The notes under the pieces were generated by a model. The model was given only the letters and a program-made list of their open reading frames with translations, searched no databases and was not told the origin of the DNA. Shown here in pieces: positions 18,081 through 32,300 of a stretch of DNA of 64,000 nt. A program made the translations under genes and the position numbers. The DNA comes from Hippophae tibetana (lineage: Eukaryota; Streptophyta; Magnoliopsida; Rosales; Elaeagnaceae), in NCBI GenBank assembly GCA_037013495.1, contig CM072801.1:74447816-74511815 (forward strand), in the 5' to 3' direction. The first letter of the stretch is position 1, and every line of letters starts with the position of its first letter.

Positions 18081-21000
18081 CCAGGCTATAAAACCAAATT
18101 ATGTGTATCCTTTTCGCGGACAACCTAATAACCTTAGAACAATAAGGAATAAGAAATATTGAATTACCAAGAAAATGGTTAAGATGTAAAAATTGAAATC
18201 ATAAAGAGTTAGAACAAAAAACAACGCAACAAAGTGGGACCAAAATTTAAAAAGTCAATATGTATTGCAAATGACGGAATTTGGTTTCAAAAACACCGAG
18301 AAATAAAGTATCGATTTGGTGCGGTTTTAGGTATCCAAACAAGCTTTAATTTGATATTTTATAATAGGCATTTCGATACTCGAATTAAAATTAATAACAT
18401 TTTAAATTTTTAAACCCAATTAATCCCTTTACTTTTTTGAAACGATGAATGTATTAGCTCTCTTGTATTTCTCAAGAACAAAGTTTGGTATAACTCAAAA
18501 AACAAAGAAAAGTAAAAGATACTAACATTTTGAAGAAAACATCGAAATGAAATCCAAAGAGGAAAACAATGACAACAAAGTAGTAAAAAAACACAAGATT
18601 TGAGGGACAAATTTCCTTTCTTTTTTTGGTATTTGTGACTTAAGAAAGCAGAAACCAAACAAAGGACAAAATATTTCAAATCTAAAATTCAAAAAATAGA
18701 TATACGCAGATAGATACACTACTTCAGCAACTCAGGCTATAAAACCAAATTATGTGTATCCTTTTCGCGGACAACCTAATAACCTTAGAACAATAAGGAA
18801 TAAGAAATATTGAATTACCAAGAAAATGGTTAAGATGTAAAAATTGAAATCATAAAGAGTTAGAACAAAAAACAACGCAACAAGGTGGGACCAAAATTTA
18901 AGAAGTCAATACGTATTGCAAATGACGGAATTTGGTTTCAAAAACACCGAAAAATAAAGTATCGATTTGGTGCGGTTTTAGGTATCCAAACAATCTTCAA
19001 TTTGATATTTTATAATAGGCATTTCGATACTGGAATTAAAATTAATAACATTTTAAATTTGTAAACCCAATTAATCCCTTTACTTTTTTGAAACGATGAA
19101 TGTATTAGCTCTCTTGTATTTCTCAAGAACAAAGTTTGGTCTAACTCAAAAAACAAAGAAAAGTAAAAGATACTAACATTTTAAAGAAAACATCGAAAGG
19201 AAATCCAAACAGGAAAACAACGACAACAAAGTAGTAAAAAAACACAATACTTGAGGGACAAATTTCCTTTCTTTTTTTGGCATTTGTGACTTAAGAAAGC
19301 AGAAACCAAACAAAGGACAAAATGTTTCAAATCTAAAATTCAAAAAATAGATACACGAAGATAGATACAGTACTTTCAGCAACCAAGGATATGAGACTAA
19401 ATTATGTGGATCCTTTTCACAAACAACCTAATACCTTAGAACACAAAGTAATAAGAAATGTTAAATTACCAGGAAAATGGTTAAGATGTAAAAATTGAAA
19501 TCATAAAGAGTTAGAACAAAAAACAACGCAGCAAGGTGGGACCAAAATTTAAGAAGTCAATACGTATTGCTAATGACGGAATTTGGTTTCAAAAACACCG
19601 AGAAATAAAGTATCCATTTGGTGCGGTTTTAGGTATCCAAACAAGCTTCAATTTGATATTTTATAATAGGCATTTCGATACTCGAATTAAAATTAATAAC
19701 ATTTTAAATTTGTAAACCCAATTAATCCCTTTACTTTTTTGAAACGATGAATGTATTAGCTCTCTTGTATTTCTCAAGAACAAAGATTGGTCTAACTCAA
19801 AAAACAAAGAAATGTAAAAGATACTAACATTTTAAAAAAAACATCGAAATGAAATCCCAAGAGGAAAACAATGACAACAAAGTAGTAAAAAAACACAAGA
19901 CTTGAGGGACAAATTTCCTTTCTTTTTTTGGCATTTGTGACTTAAGAAAGCAGAAACCAATCAAAGGACAAAATGTTTCAAATCTAAAATTCATAAAATA
20001 GATACACGAAGATAGATACACTCCTTCAGCAACCCAGGCTATAAAACCAAATGATGTGGATCCTTTTCGCGGACAACCTAATAACCTTAGAACAATAAGG
20101 AATAAGAAATATTGAATTACCAAGAAAATGGTTAAGATGTAAAAATTGAAATCATAAAGAGTTAGAACAAAAAACAACGCAACAAGGTGGGACCAAAATT
20201 TAAGAAGTCAATACGTACTGCAAATGACGCAATTTGGTTTCAAAAACACCGAGAAATAAAGTATCGATTTGGTGCGGTTTTAGGTATCCAAACAAGCTTC
20301 AATTTGATATTTTATAATAGGCATTTCGATACTGGAATTAAAATTAATAACATTTTAAATTTTTAATCCCAATTAATCCCTTTACTTTTTTGAAACGATG
20401 AATGTATTAGCTCTCTTGTATTTCTCAAGAACAAAGTTTGGTCTAACTCAAAAAACAAAGAAAAGTAAAAGATACTAACATTTTAAAGAAAACATCGAAA
20501 TGAAATCCAAAGAGGAAAACAATGACAACAAAGTAGTAAAAAAACACAAGACTTGAGGGACAAATTTCCTTTCTTTTTTTGGCTTTTGTGACTTAAGAAA
20601 GCAGAAACCAAACAAAGGGCAAAATGTTTCAAATCTAAAATTCAAAAAATAGATATACGCAGATAGATACACTCCTTCAGCAACCCAGGCTATAAAACCA
20701 AATGATGTGGATCCTTTTCGCGGACAACCTAAAAACCATAGAACAATAAGGAATAAGAAATATTGAATTACCAAGAAAATGGTTAAGATGTAAAAATTGA
20801 AATCATAAAGAGTTAGAACAAAAAACAACCCAACAAGGTGGGACCAAAATTTAAGAAGTCAATACGTATTGCAAATAACGGAATTTGGTTTCAAAAACAC
20901 CGAGAAATAAAGTATCGATTTGGTACGGTTTTAGGTATCCAAACAAGCTTCAATTTGATATTTTATAATAGGCATTTCGATACTCGAATTAAAATTAATA

Positions 21001-24000
21001 ACATTTTAAATTTGTAAACCCAATTAATCCCTTTACTTTTTTGAAACGATGAATGTATTAGCTCTCTTGTATTTCTCAAGAACAATGTTTTGTCTAACTC
21101 AAAAAACAAAGAAAAGTAAAAGATACTAACATTTTAAAGAAAACATCGAAATGAAGTCCAAAGAAGAAAACAATGACAACAAAGTAGTAAAAAAACACAA
21201 GACTTGAGGGACAAATTTCCTTTCTTGTTTTGGCATTTGTGACTTAAGAAAGCAGAAACCAAACAAAGGACAAAACGTTTCAAATCTAAAATTCAAAAAT
21301 AGATATACGAAGATAGATACAGTACTTTCAGCAACCAAGGATATGAGACTAAATTATGTGGATCCTTTTCACAAACAACCTAATACCTTAGAACACAAAG
21401 TAATAAGAAATATTGAATTACCAAGAAAATGGTTAAGATGTAAAAATTGAAATCATAAAGAGTTAGACCAAAAAACAACGCAGCAAGGTGGGACCAAAAG
21501 TTAAGAAGTCTATACGTATTGCAAATGACGGAATTTGGTTTCAAAAACACCGAGAAATAAAGTATCGATTTGGTGCGGCTTTAGGTATCCAAACAAGCTT
21601 CAATTTGATATTTTATAATAGGCATTTCGATACTCGAATTAAAATTAATAACATTTTAAATTTGTAAACATAATTAATCCCTTTACTTTTTTGAAAGGAT
21701 GAATGTATTAGCTCTCTTGTATTTCTCAAGAACAAAGATTGGTCTAACTAAAAAAACAAAGAAAAGTAAAAGATACTAACATTTTAAAGAAAACATCGAA
21801 ATGAAATCCAAGGAGGAAAACAATGACAACAAAGTAGTAAAAAAACACAAGACTTGAGGGACAAATTTCCTTTCTTTTTTTGGCTTTTGTGACTTAAGAA
21901 ATCAGAAACCAAACAAAGGGCAAAATGTTTCAAATCTAAAATTCAAAAAATAGATATACGCAGATAGATACACTACTTCAGCAACACAGGCTATAAAACC
22001 AAATGATGTGGATCCTTTTCGCGGACAACCTAATAACCATAGAACAATAAGGAATAAGAAATATTGAATTACCAAGAAAATGGTTAAGATGTAAAAATTG
22101 AAATCATAAAGAGTTAGAACAAAAAACAACGCAACAAGGTGGGACCAAAATTTAAGAAGTCAATACGTATTGCAAATAAAGGAATTTGGTTTCAAAAACA
22201 CCGAGAAATAAAGCATCGATTTGGTACGGTTTTAGGTATCCAAACAAGCTTCAATTTGATATTTTATAATAGGCATTTCGATACTCGAATTAAAATTAAT
22301 AACATTTTAAATTTGTAAACCCAATTAATCCCTTTATTTTTTTGAAACGATGAATGTATTAGCTCTCTTGTATTTCTCAAGAACAAAGTTTTGTCTAACT
22401 CAAAAAACAAAGAAAAGTAAAAGATACTAACATTTTAAAGAAAACATCGAAATGAAATCCAAAGAGGAAAAAAATGACAACAAAGTAGTAAAAAAACACA
22501 AGACTTGAGGGACAAATTTCCTTTCTTTTTTTTGGCATTTGTGACTTAAGAAAGCAGAAACCAAACAAAGGACAAAATATTTCAAATCTAAAATTCAAAA
22601 AATAGATATACGAAGATAGATACACTACTTCAGCAACCCAGGCTATAAAACCAAATGATGTGGATCCTTTTCGCGGACAACCTAATAACCATAGAACAAT
22701 AAGGAATAAGAAATATTGAATTACCAACAAAATGGTTAAGATGTAAAAATTGAAATCATAAAGAGTTAGAATAAAAAACAACGCAACAAGGTGGGACCAA
22801 AATTTAAGAAGTCAATACGTATTGCAAATGACGGAATTTGGTTTCAAAAACACACGAGAAATAAAGTATTGATTTGGTGCGGTTTTAGGTATCCAAACAA
22901 GCTTCAATTTGATATTTTATAATAGGCATTTCGATACTCGAATTAAAATTAATAACATTTTAAATTTGTAAACCCAATTAATCCCTTTACTTTTTTGAAA
23001 CGATGAATGTATTAGCTCTCTTGTATTTCTCAAGAACAAAGTTTTGTCTAACTAAAAAAACAAAGAAAAGTAAAAGATACTAACATTTTAAAGAAAACAT
23101 CGAAATGAAATCCAAAGAGGAAAATAATGACAACAAAGTAGTAAAAAAACACAAGACTTGAGGGACAAATTTCCTTTCTTTTTTTGGCATTTGTGACTTA
23201 AGAAAGCAGAAACCAAACAAAGGACAAAATATTTCAAATCTAAAATTCAAAAAATAGATATACGCAGATAGATACACTACTTCAGCAACCCAGGCTATAA
23301 AACCAAATGATGTGGATCCTTTTCGCGGACAACCTAATAACCATAGAACAATAAGGAATAAGAAATATTGAATTACCAACAAAATGGTTAAGATGTAAAA
23401 ATTGAAATCATAAAGAGTTAGAACAAAAAACAATGCAACAAGGTGGGACCAAAATTTAAGAAGTCAATACGTATTGCAAATGACGGAATTTGGTTTCAAA
23501 AACACCGAGAAATAAAGTATTGATTTGGTGCGGTTTTAGGTATCCAAACAAGCTTCAATTTGATATTTTATAATAGGCATTTCGATACTCGAATTAAAAT
23601 TAATAACATTTTAAATTTGTAAACCCAATTAATCCCTTTACTTTTTTGAAACGATGAATGTATTAGCTCTCTTGTATTTCACAAGAACAAAGTTTTGTCT
23701 AACTTAAAAAACAAAGAAAAGTAAAAGATACTAACATTTTAAAGAAAACATCGAAATGAAATCCAAAGAGGAAAAAAATGACAACAAAGTAGTAAAAAAA
23801 CACAAGACTTGAGGGACAAATTTCCATTCTTTTTTTGGCATTTGTGACTTAAGAAAGGAGAAACCAAACAAAGGACAAAATATTTCAAATCTAAAATTCA
23901 AAAAATAGATATACGCAGATAGATACACTACTTCAGCAACCGAGGCTATAAAACAAAATTATGTGTATCCTTTTCGCGGACAACCTAATAACCTTAGAAC

Positions 24001-27000
24001 AATAAGGAATAAGAAATATTGAATTACCAAGAAAATGGTTAAGATGTAAAAATTGAAATCATAAAGAGTTAGAACAAAAAACAACGCAACAAGGTGGGAC
24101 CAAAATTTAAGATGTCAATACGTATTGCAAATGACGGAATTTGGTTTCAAAAACACCGAGAAATAAAGTATCGATTTGGTGCGGTTTTAGGTATCCAAAC
24201 AAGTTTCAATTTGATATTTTATAATAGGCATTTCGATACTCGAATTAAAATTAATAACATTTTAAATTTGTAAACCCAATTAATCCCTTTACTTTTTTGA
24301 AACGATGAATGTATTAGCTCTCTTGTATTTCTCAAGAACAAAGTTTGGTCTAACTCAAAAAACAAAGAAAAGTAAAAGATACTAACATTTTGAAGAAAAC
24401 ATCGAAATGAAATCCAAAGAGGAAAACAATGACAACAAAGTTGTAAAAAAACACAAGACTTGAGGGACAAATTTCCTTACTTTTTTTGGCATTCGTGACT
24501 TAAGAAAGCAGAAACCAAACAGGGGCAAAATATTTCAAATCTAAAATTCAAGAAATAGATATACGCAGATAGATACACTACTTCAGCAACCGAGGCTATA
24601 AAACCAAATTATGTGTATCCTTTTCGCGGACAACCTAATAACCTTAGAACAATAAGGAATAAGAAATATTGAATTACCAAGAAAATGGTTAAGATGTAAA
24701 AATTGAAATCATAAAGAGTTAGAACAAAAAACAACGCAACAAGGTGGGACCAAAATTTAAGATGTCAATACGTATTGCAAATGACGGAATTTGGTTTCAA
24801 AAACACCGAGAAATAAAGTATCGATTTGGTGCGGTTTTAGGTATCCAAACAAGTTTCAATTTGATATTTTATAATAGGCATTTCGATACTCGAATTAAAA
24901 TTAATAACATTTTAAATTTGTAAACCCAATTAATCCCTTTATTTTTTTGAAACGATGAATGTATTAGCTCTCTTGTATTTCTCAAGAACAAAGTTTTGTC
25001 TAACTTAAAAAACAAAGAAAAGTAAAAGATACTAACATTTTAAAGAAAACATCGAAATGAAATCCAAAGAGGAAAAAAATGACAACAAAGTAGTAAAAAA
25101 ACACAAGACTTGAGGGACAAATTTCCTTTCTTTTTTTGGCATTAGTGACTTAAGAAAGGAGAAACCAAACAGGGACAAAATATTTCAAATCTAAAATTCA
25201 AAAAATAGATATACGCAGATAGATACACTACTTCAGCAACCCAGGCTATAAAACCAAATTATGTGTATCCTTTTCGCGGACAACCTAATAACCTTAGAAC
25301 AATAAGGAATAAGAAATATTGAATTACCAAGAAAATGGTTAAGATGTAAAAATTGAAATCATAAAGAGATAGAACAAAAAACAACGCAACAAGGTGGGAC
25401 CAAAATTTAAGATGTCAATACGTATTGCAAATGACGGAATTTGGTTTCAAAAACACCGAGAAATAAAGTATCGATTTGGTGCGGTTTTAGGTATCCAAAC
25501 AAGCTTCAATTTGATATTTTATAATAGGCATTTCGATACTCGAATTAAAATTAATAACATTTTAAATTTGTAAACCCAATTAATCCCTTTACTTTTTTGA
25601 AACGATGAATGTATTAGCTCTCTTGTATTTCTCAAGAACAAAGTTTGGTCTAACTCAAAAAACAAAGAAAAGTAAAAGATACTAACATTTTGAAGAAAAC
25701 ATCGAAATGAAATCCAAAGAGGAAAACAATGACAACAAAATTGTAAAAAAACACAAGACTTGAGGGACAAATTTCCTTACTTTTTTTGGCATTCGTGACT
25801 TAAGAAAGCAGAAACCAAACAGGGGCAAAATATTTCAAATCTAAAATTCAAGAAATAGATATACGCAGATAGATACACTACTTCAGCAACCCAGGCTATA
25901 AAACCAAATTATGTGTATCCTTTTCGCGGACAACCTAATAACCATAGAACAATAAGGAATAAGAAATATTGAATTACCAACAAAATGGTTAAGATGTAAA
26001 AATTGAAATCATAAAGAGTTAGAACAAAAAACAACGCAACAAGGTGGGACAAAAATTTAAGAAGTCAATACGTATTGCAAATGACGGAATTTGGTTTCAA
26101 AAACACCGAGAAATAAAGTATTGATTTGGTGCGGTTTTAGGTATCCAAACAAGCTTCAATTTGATATTTTATAATAGGCATTTCGATACTCGAATTAAAA
26201 TTAATAACATTTTAAATTTGTAAACCCAATTAATCCCTTTACTTTTTTGAAACGATGAATGTATTAGCTCTCTTGTATTTCTCAAGAACAAAGTTTTGTC
26301 TAACTAAAAAAACAAAGAAAAGTAAAAGATACTAACATTTTAAAGAAAACATCGAAATGAAATCCAAAGAGGAAAAAAATGACAACAAAGTAGTAAAAAA
26401 ACACAAGACTTGAGGGACAAATTTCCTTTCTTTTTTTGGCATTTGTGACTTAAGAAAGGAGAAACCAAACAGGGACAAAATATTTCAAATCTAAAATTCA
26501 AAAAATAGATATACGCAGATAGATACACTACTTCAGCAACCGAGGCTATAAAACCAAATTATGTGTATCCTTTTCGCGGACAACCTAATAACCTTAGAAC
26601 AATAAGGAATAAGAAATATTGAATTACGAAGAAAATGGTTAAGATGTAAAAATTGAAATCATAAAGAGTTAGAACAAAAAACAACGCAACAAGGTGGGAC
26701 CAAAATTTAAGATGTCAATACGTATTGCAAATGACGGAATTTGGTTTCAAAAACACCGAGAAATAAAGTATCGATTTGGTGCGGTTTTAGGTATCCAAAC
26801 AAGCTTCAATTTGATATTTTATAATAGGCATTTCGATACTCGAATTAAAATTAATAACATTTTAAATTTGTAAACCCAATTAATCCCTTTACTTTTTTGA
26901 AACGATGAATGTATTAGCTCTCTTGTATTTCTCAAGAACAAAGTTTGGTCTAACTCAAAAAACAAAGAAAAGTAAAAGATACTAACATTTTGAAGAAAAC

Positions 27001-29394
27001 ATCGAAATGAAATCCAAAGAGGAAAACAATGACAACAAAGTTGTAAAAAAACACAAGACTTGAGGGACAAATTTCCTTACTTTTTTTGGCATTCGTGACT
27101 TAAGAAAGCAGAAACCAAACAGGGGCAAAATATTTCAAATCTAAAATTCAAAAAATAGATATACGCAGATAGATACACTACTTCAGCAACCCAGGCTATA
27201 AAACCAAATTATGTGTATCCTTTTCGCGGACAACCTAATAACCATAGAACAATAAGGAATAAGAAATATTGAATTACCAAGAAAATGGTTAAGATGTAAA
27301 AATTGAAATCATAAAGAGTTAGAACAAAAAACAACGCAACAAGGTGGGACCAAAATTTAAGATGTCAATACGTATTGCAAATGACGGAATTTGGTTTCAA
27401 AAACACCGAGAAATAAAGTATCGATTTGGTGCGGTTTTAGGTATCCAAACAAGCTTCAATTTGATATTTTATAATAGGCATTTCGATACTCGAATTAAAA
27501 TTAATAACATTTTAAATTTGTAAACCCAATTAATCCCTTTACTTTTTTGAAACGATGAATGTATTAGCTCTCTTGTATTTCTCAAGAACAAAGTTTGGTC
27601 TAACTCAAAAAACAAAGAAAAGTAAAAGATACTAACATTTTGAAGAAAACATCGAAATGAAATCCAAAGAGGAAAACAATGACAACAAAGTTGTAAAAAA
27701 ACACAAGACTTGAGGGACAAATTTCCTTACTTTTTTTGGCATTCGTGACTTAAGAAAGCAGAAACCAAACAGGGGCAAAATATTTCAAATCTAAAATTCA
27801 AAAAATAGATATACGCAGATAGATACACTACTTCAGCAACCCAGGCTATAAAACCAAATTATGTGTATCCTTTTCGCGGACAACCTAATAACCATAGAAC
27901 AATAAGGAATAAGAAATATTGAATTACCAAGAAAATGGTTAAGATGTAAAAATTGAAATCATAAAGAGTTAGACCAAAAAACAACGCAACAAGGTGGAAC
28001 CAAAAGTTAAGAAGTCTATACGTATTGCAAATGACGGAATTTGGTTTCAAAAACACCGAGAAATAAAGTATAGATTTGGTGCGGTTTTAGGTATCCAAAC
28101 AAGCTTCAATTTGATATTTTATAATAGGCATTTCGATACTCGAATTAAAATTAATAACATTTTAAATTTGTAAACCCAATTAATCCCTTTACTTTTTTGA
28201 AACGATGAATGTATTAGCTCTCTTGTATTTCTCAAGAACAAAGTTTGGTCTAACTCAAAAAACAAAGAAAAGTAAAAGATACTAACATTTTGAAGAAAAC
28301 ATCGAAATGAAATCCAAAGAGGAAAACAATGACAACAAAGTTGTAAAAAAACACAAGACTTGAGGGACAAATTTCCTTACTTTTTTTGGCATTCGTGACT
28401 TAAGAAAGCAGAAACCAAACAGGGGCAAAATATTTCAAATCTAAAATTCAAAAAATAGATATACGCAGATAGATACACTACTTCAGCAACCCAGGCTATA
28501 AAACCAAATTATGTGTATCCTTTTCGCGGACAACCTAATAACCTTAGAACAATAAGGAATAAGAAATATTGAATTACCAAGAAAATGGTTAAGATGTAAA
28601 AATTGAAATCATAAAGAGTTAGACCAAAAAACAATGCAGCAAGGTGGAACCAAAAGTTAAGAAGTCTATACGTATTGCAAATGACGGAATTTGGTTTCAA
28701 AAACACCGAGAAATAAAGTATAGATTTGGTGCGTTTTTAGGTATCCAAACAAGCTTCAATTTGATATTTTATAATAGGCATTTCGATACTCGAATTAAAA
28801 TTAATAACATTTTAAATTTGTAAACCCAATTAATCCCTTTACTTTTTTGAAACGATGAATGTATTAGCTCTCTTGTATTTCTCAAGAACAAAGTTTGGTC
28901 TAACTCAAAAAACAAAGAAAAGTAAAAGATACTAACTTTTTAAAGAAAACATCGAAATGAAATCCAAAGAGGAAAAAAATGACAACAAAGTAGTAAAAAA
29001 ATACAAGACTTGAGGGACAAATTTCCTTTCTTGTTTTGGCATTTGTGACTTAAGAAAGCAGAAACCAATCAAAGGACAAAATGTTTCAAATCTAAAATTC
29101 AAAAAATAGATACACGAAGATAGATACACTACTTTCAGCAACCAAGGATATGAGACTAAATTATGTTGATCCTTTTCACAAACAACCTAATACCTTAGAA
29201 CACAAAGTAATAAGAAATATTTAATTACCAAGAAAATGGTTAAGATGTAAAAATTGAAATCATAAAGAGTTAGAACAAAAAAATAACGCAGCAAGGTATG
29301 ACCAAAATTTAAGAAGTCAATACATATTTCAAATGACGGAATTTGTTTTCAAAAACACCGAGAAATAAAGTATCGATTTGGTGTGGTTTTAGGT

Positions 29395-32300
29395 ATCCAA
29401 ACAAGCTACAATTTGATATTTTATAATAGGCATTTCGATACTCGAATTAAAATTAATTACATTTTAAATTTGTAGACCCAATTAACCCCTTTACTTTTTT
29501 GAAACGATGAATGTATTAGCTCTCTTGTATTTCTCAAGAACAAAGATTGGTCTAACTCAAAAAACAAAGAAAAGTAAAAGATACTAAAATATTAAAGAAA
29601 ACATCGAAATGAAATCCAAAGAGGAAAACTATGACAACAAAGTAGTAAAAAAACACAAGACTTGAGGGACAAATTTCCTTTCTTTTTTTGGCATTTGTGA
29701 CTTAAGAAAGGAGAAACCAAACAAAGGACAAAATATTTCAAATCTAAAATTCAAAAAATAGATATACGCAGATAGATACACTACTTCAGCAACCGAGGCT
29801 ATAAAACCAAATTATGTGTATCCTTTTCGCGGACAACCTAATAACCTTAGAACAATAAGGAATAAGAAATATTGAATTACCAAGAAAATGGTTAAGATGT
29901 AAAAATTGAAATCATAAAGAGTTAGAACAAAAAACAACGCAACAAGGTGGGACCAAAATTTAAGATGTCAATACGTATTGCAAATGACGGAATTTGGTTT
30001 CAAAAACACCGAGAAATAAAGTATCGATTTGGTGCGGTTTTAGGTATCCAAACAAGCTTCAATTTGATATTTTATAATAGGCATTTCGATACTCGAATTA
30101 AAATTAATAACATTTTAAATTTGTAAACCCAATTAATCCCTTTACTTTTTTGAAACGATGAATGTATTAGCTCTCTTGTATTTCTCAAGAACAAAGTTTG
30201 GTCTAACTCAAAAAACAAAGAAAAGTAAAAGATACTAACATTTTGAAGAAAACATCGAAATGAAATCCAAAGAGGAAAACAATGACAACAAAGTAGTAAA
30301 AAAACACAAGACTTGAGGGACAAATTTCCTTACTTTTTTTGGCATTCGTGACTTAAGAAAGCAGAAACCAAATAGGGGCAAAATATTTCAAATCTAAAAT
30401 TCAAAAAATAGATATACGCAGATAGATACACTACTTCAGCAACCCAGGCTATAAAACCAAATTATGTGTATCCTTTTCGCGGACAACCTAATAACCTTAG
30501 AACAATAAGGAATAAGAAATATTGAATTACCAAGAAAATGGTTAAGATGTAAAAATTGAAATCATAAAGAGTTAGAACAAAAAACAACGCAACAAGGTGG
30601 GACCAAAATTTAAGAAGTCAATACGTATTGCAAATGACGGAATTTGGTTTCAAAAACACCGAGAAATAAAGTATCGATTTGGTGTGGTTTTAGGTATCCA
30701 AACAAGCTACAATTTGATATTTTATAATAGGCATTTCGATACTCGAATTAAAATTAATAACATTTTAAATTTGTAGACCCAATTAACCCCTTTACTTTTT
30801 TGAAACGATGAATGTATTAGCTCTCTTGTATTTCTCAAGAACAAAGATTGGTCTAACTCAAAAAACAAAGAAAAGTAAAAGATACTAACATTTTAAAGAA
30901 AACATCGAAATGAAATCCAAAGAGGAAAACTATGACAACAAAGTAGTAAAAAAACACAAGACTTGAGGGACAAATTTCCTTTCTTTTTTTGGCATTTGTG
31001 ACTTAAGAAAGGAGAAACCAAACAAAGGACAAAATATTTCAAATCTAAAATTCAAAAAATAGATATACGCAGATAGATACACTACTTCAGCAACCGAGGC
31101 TATAAAACCAAATTATGTGTATCCTTTTCGCGGACAACCTAATAACCTTAGAACAATAAGGAATAAGAAATATTGAATTACCAAGAAAATGGTTAAGATG
31201 TAAAAATTGAAATCATAAAGAGTTAGAACAAAAAACAACGCAACAAGGTGGGACCAAAATTTAAGATGTCAATACGTATTGCAAATGACGGAATTTGGTT
31301 TCAAAAACACCGAGAAATAAAGTATCGATTTGGTGCGGTTTTAGGTATCCAAACAAGCTTCAATTTGATATTTTATAATAGGCATTTCGATACTCGAATT
31401 AAAATTAATAACATTTTAAATTTGTAAACCCAATTAATCCCTTTACTTTTTTGAAACGATGAATGTATTAGCTCTCTTGTATTTCTCAAGAACAAAGTTT
31501 GGTCTAACTCAAAAAACAAAGAAAAGTAAAAGATACTAACATTTTGAAGAAAACATCGAAATGAAATCCAAAGAGGAAAACAATGACAACAAAGTTGTAA
31601 AAAAACACAAGACTTGGGGGACAAATTTCCTTACTTTTTTTGGCATTCGGGACTTAAGAAAGCAGAAACCAAACAGGGGCAAAATAGTTCAAATCTAAAA
31701 TTCAAAAAATAGATATACGCAGATAGATACACTACTTCAGCAACCGAGGCTATAAAACCAAATTATGTGTATCCTTTTCGCGGACAACCTAATAACCTTA
31801 GAACAATAAGGAATAAGAAATATTGAATTACCAAGAAAATGGTTAAGATGTAAAAATTGAAATCATAAAGAGTTAGACCAAAAAACAACGCAGCAAGGTG
31901 GAACCAAAAGTTAAGAAGTCTATACGTATTGCAAATGACGGAATTTGGTTTCAAAAACACCGAGAAATAAAGTATAGATTTGGTGCGTTTTTAGGTATCC
32001 AAACAAGCTACAATTTGATATTTTATAATAGGCATTTCGATACTCGAATTAAAATTAATAACATTTTAAATTTGTAGACCCAATTAACCCCTTTACTTTT
32101 TTGAAACGATGAATGTATTAGCTCTCTTGTATTTCTCAAGAACAAAGATTGGTCTAACTCAAAAAACAAAGAAAAGTAAAAGATACTAAAATATTAAAGA
32201 AAACATCGAAATGAAATCCAAAGAGGAAAACTATGACAACAAAGTAGTAAAAAAACACAAGACTTGAGGGACAAATTTCCTTTCTTTTTTTGGCATTTGT

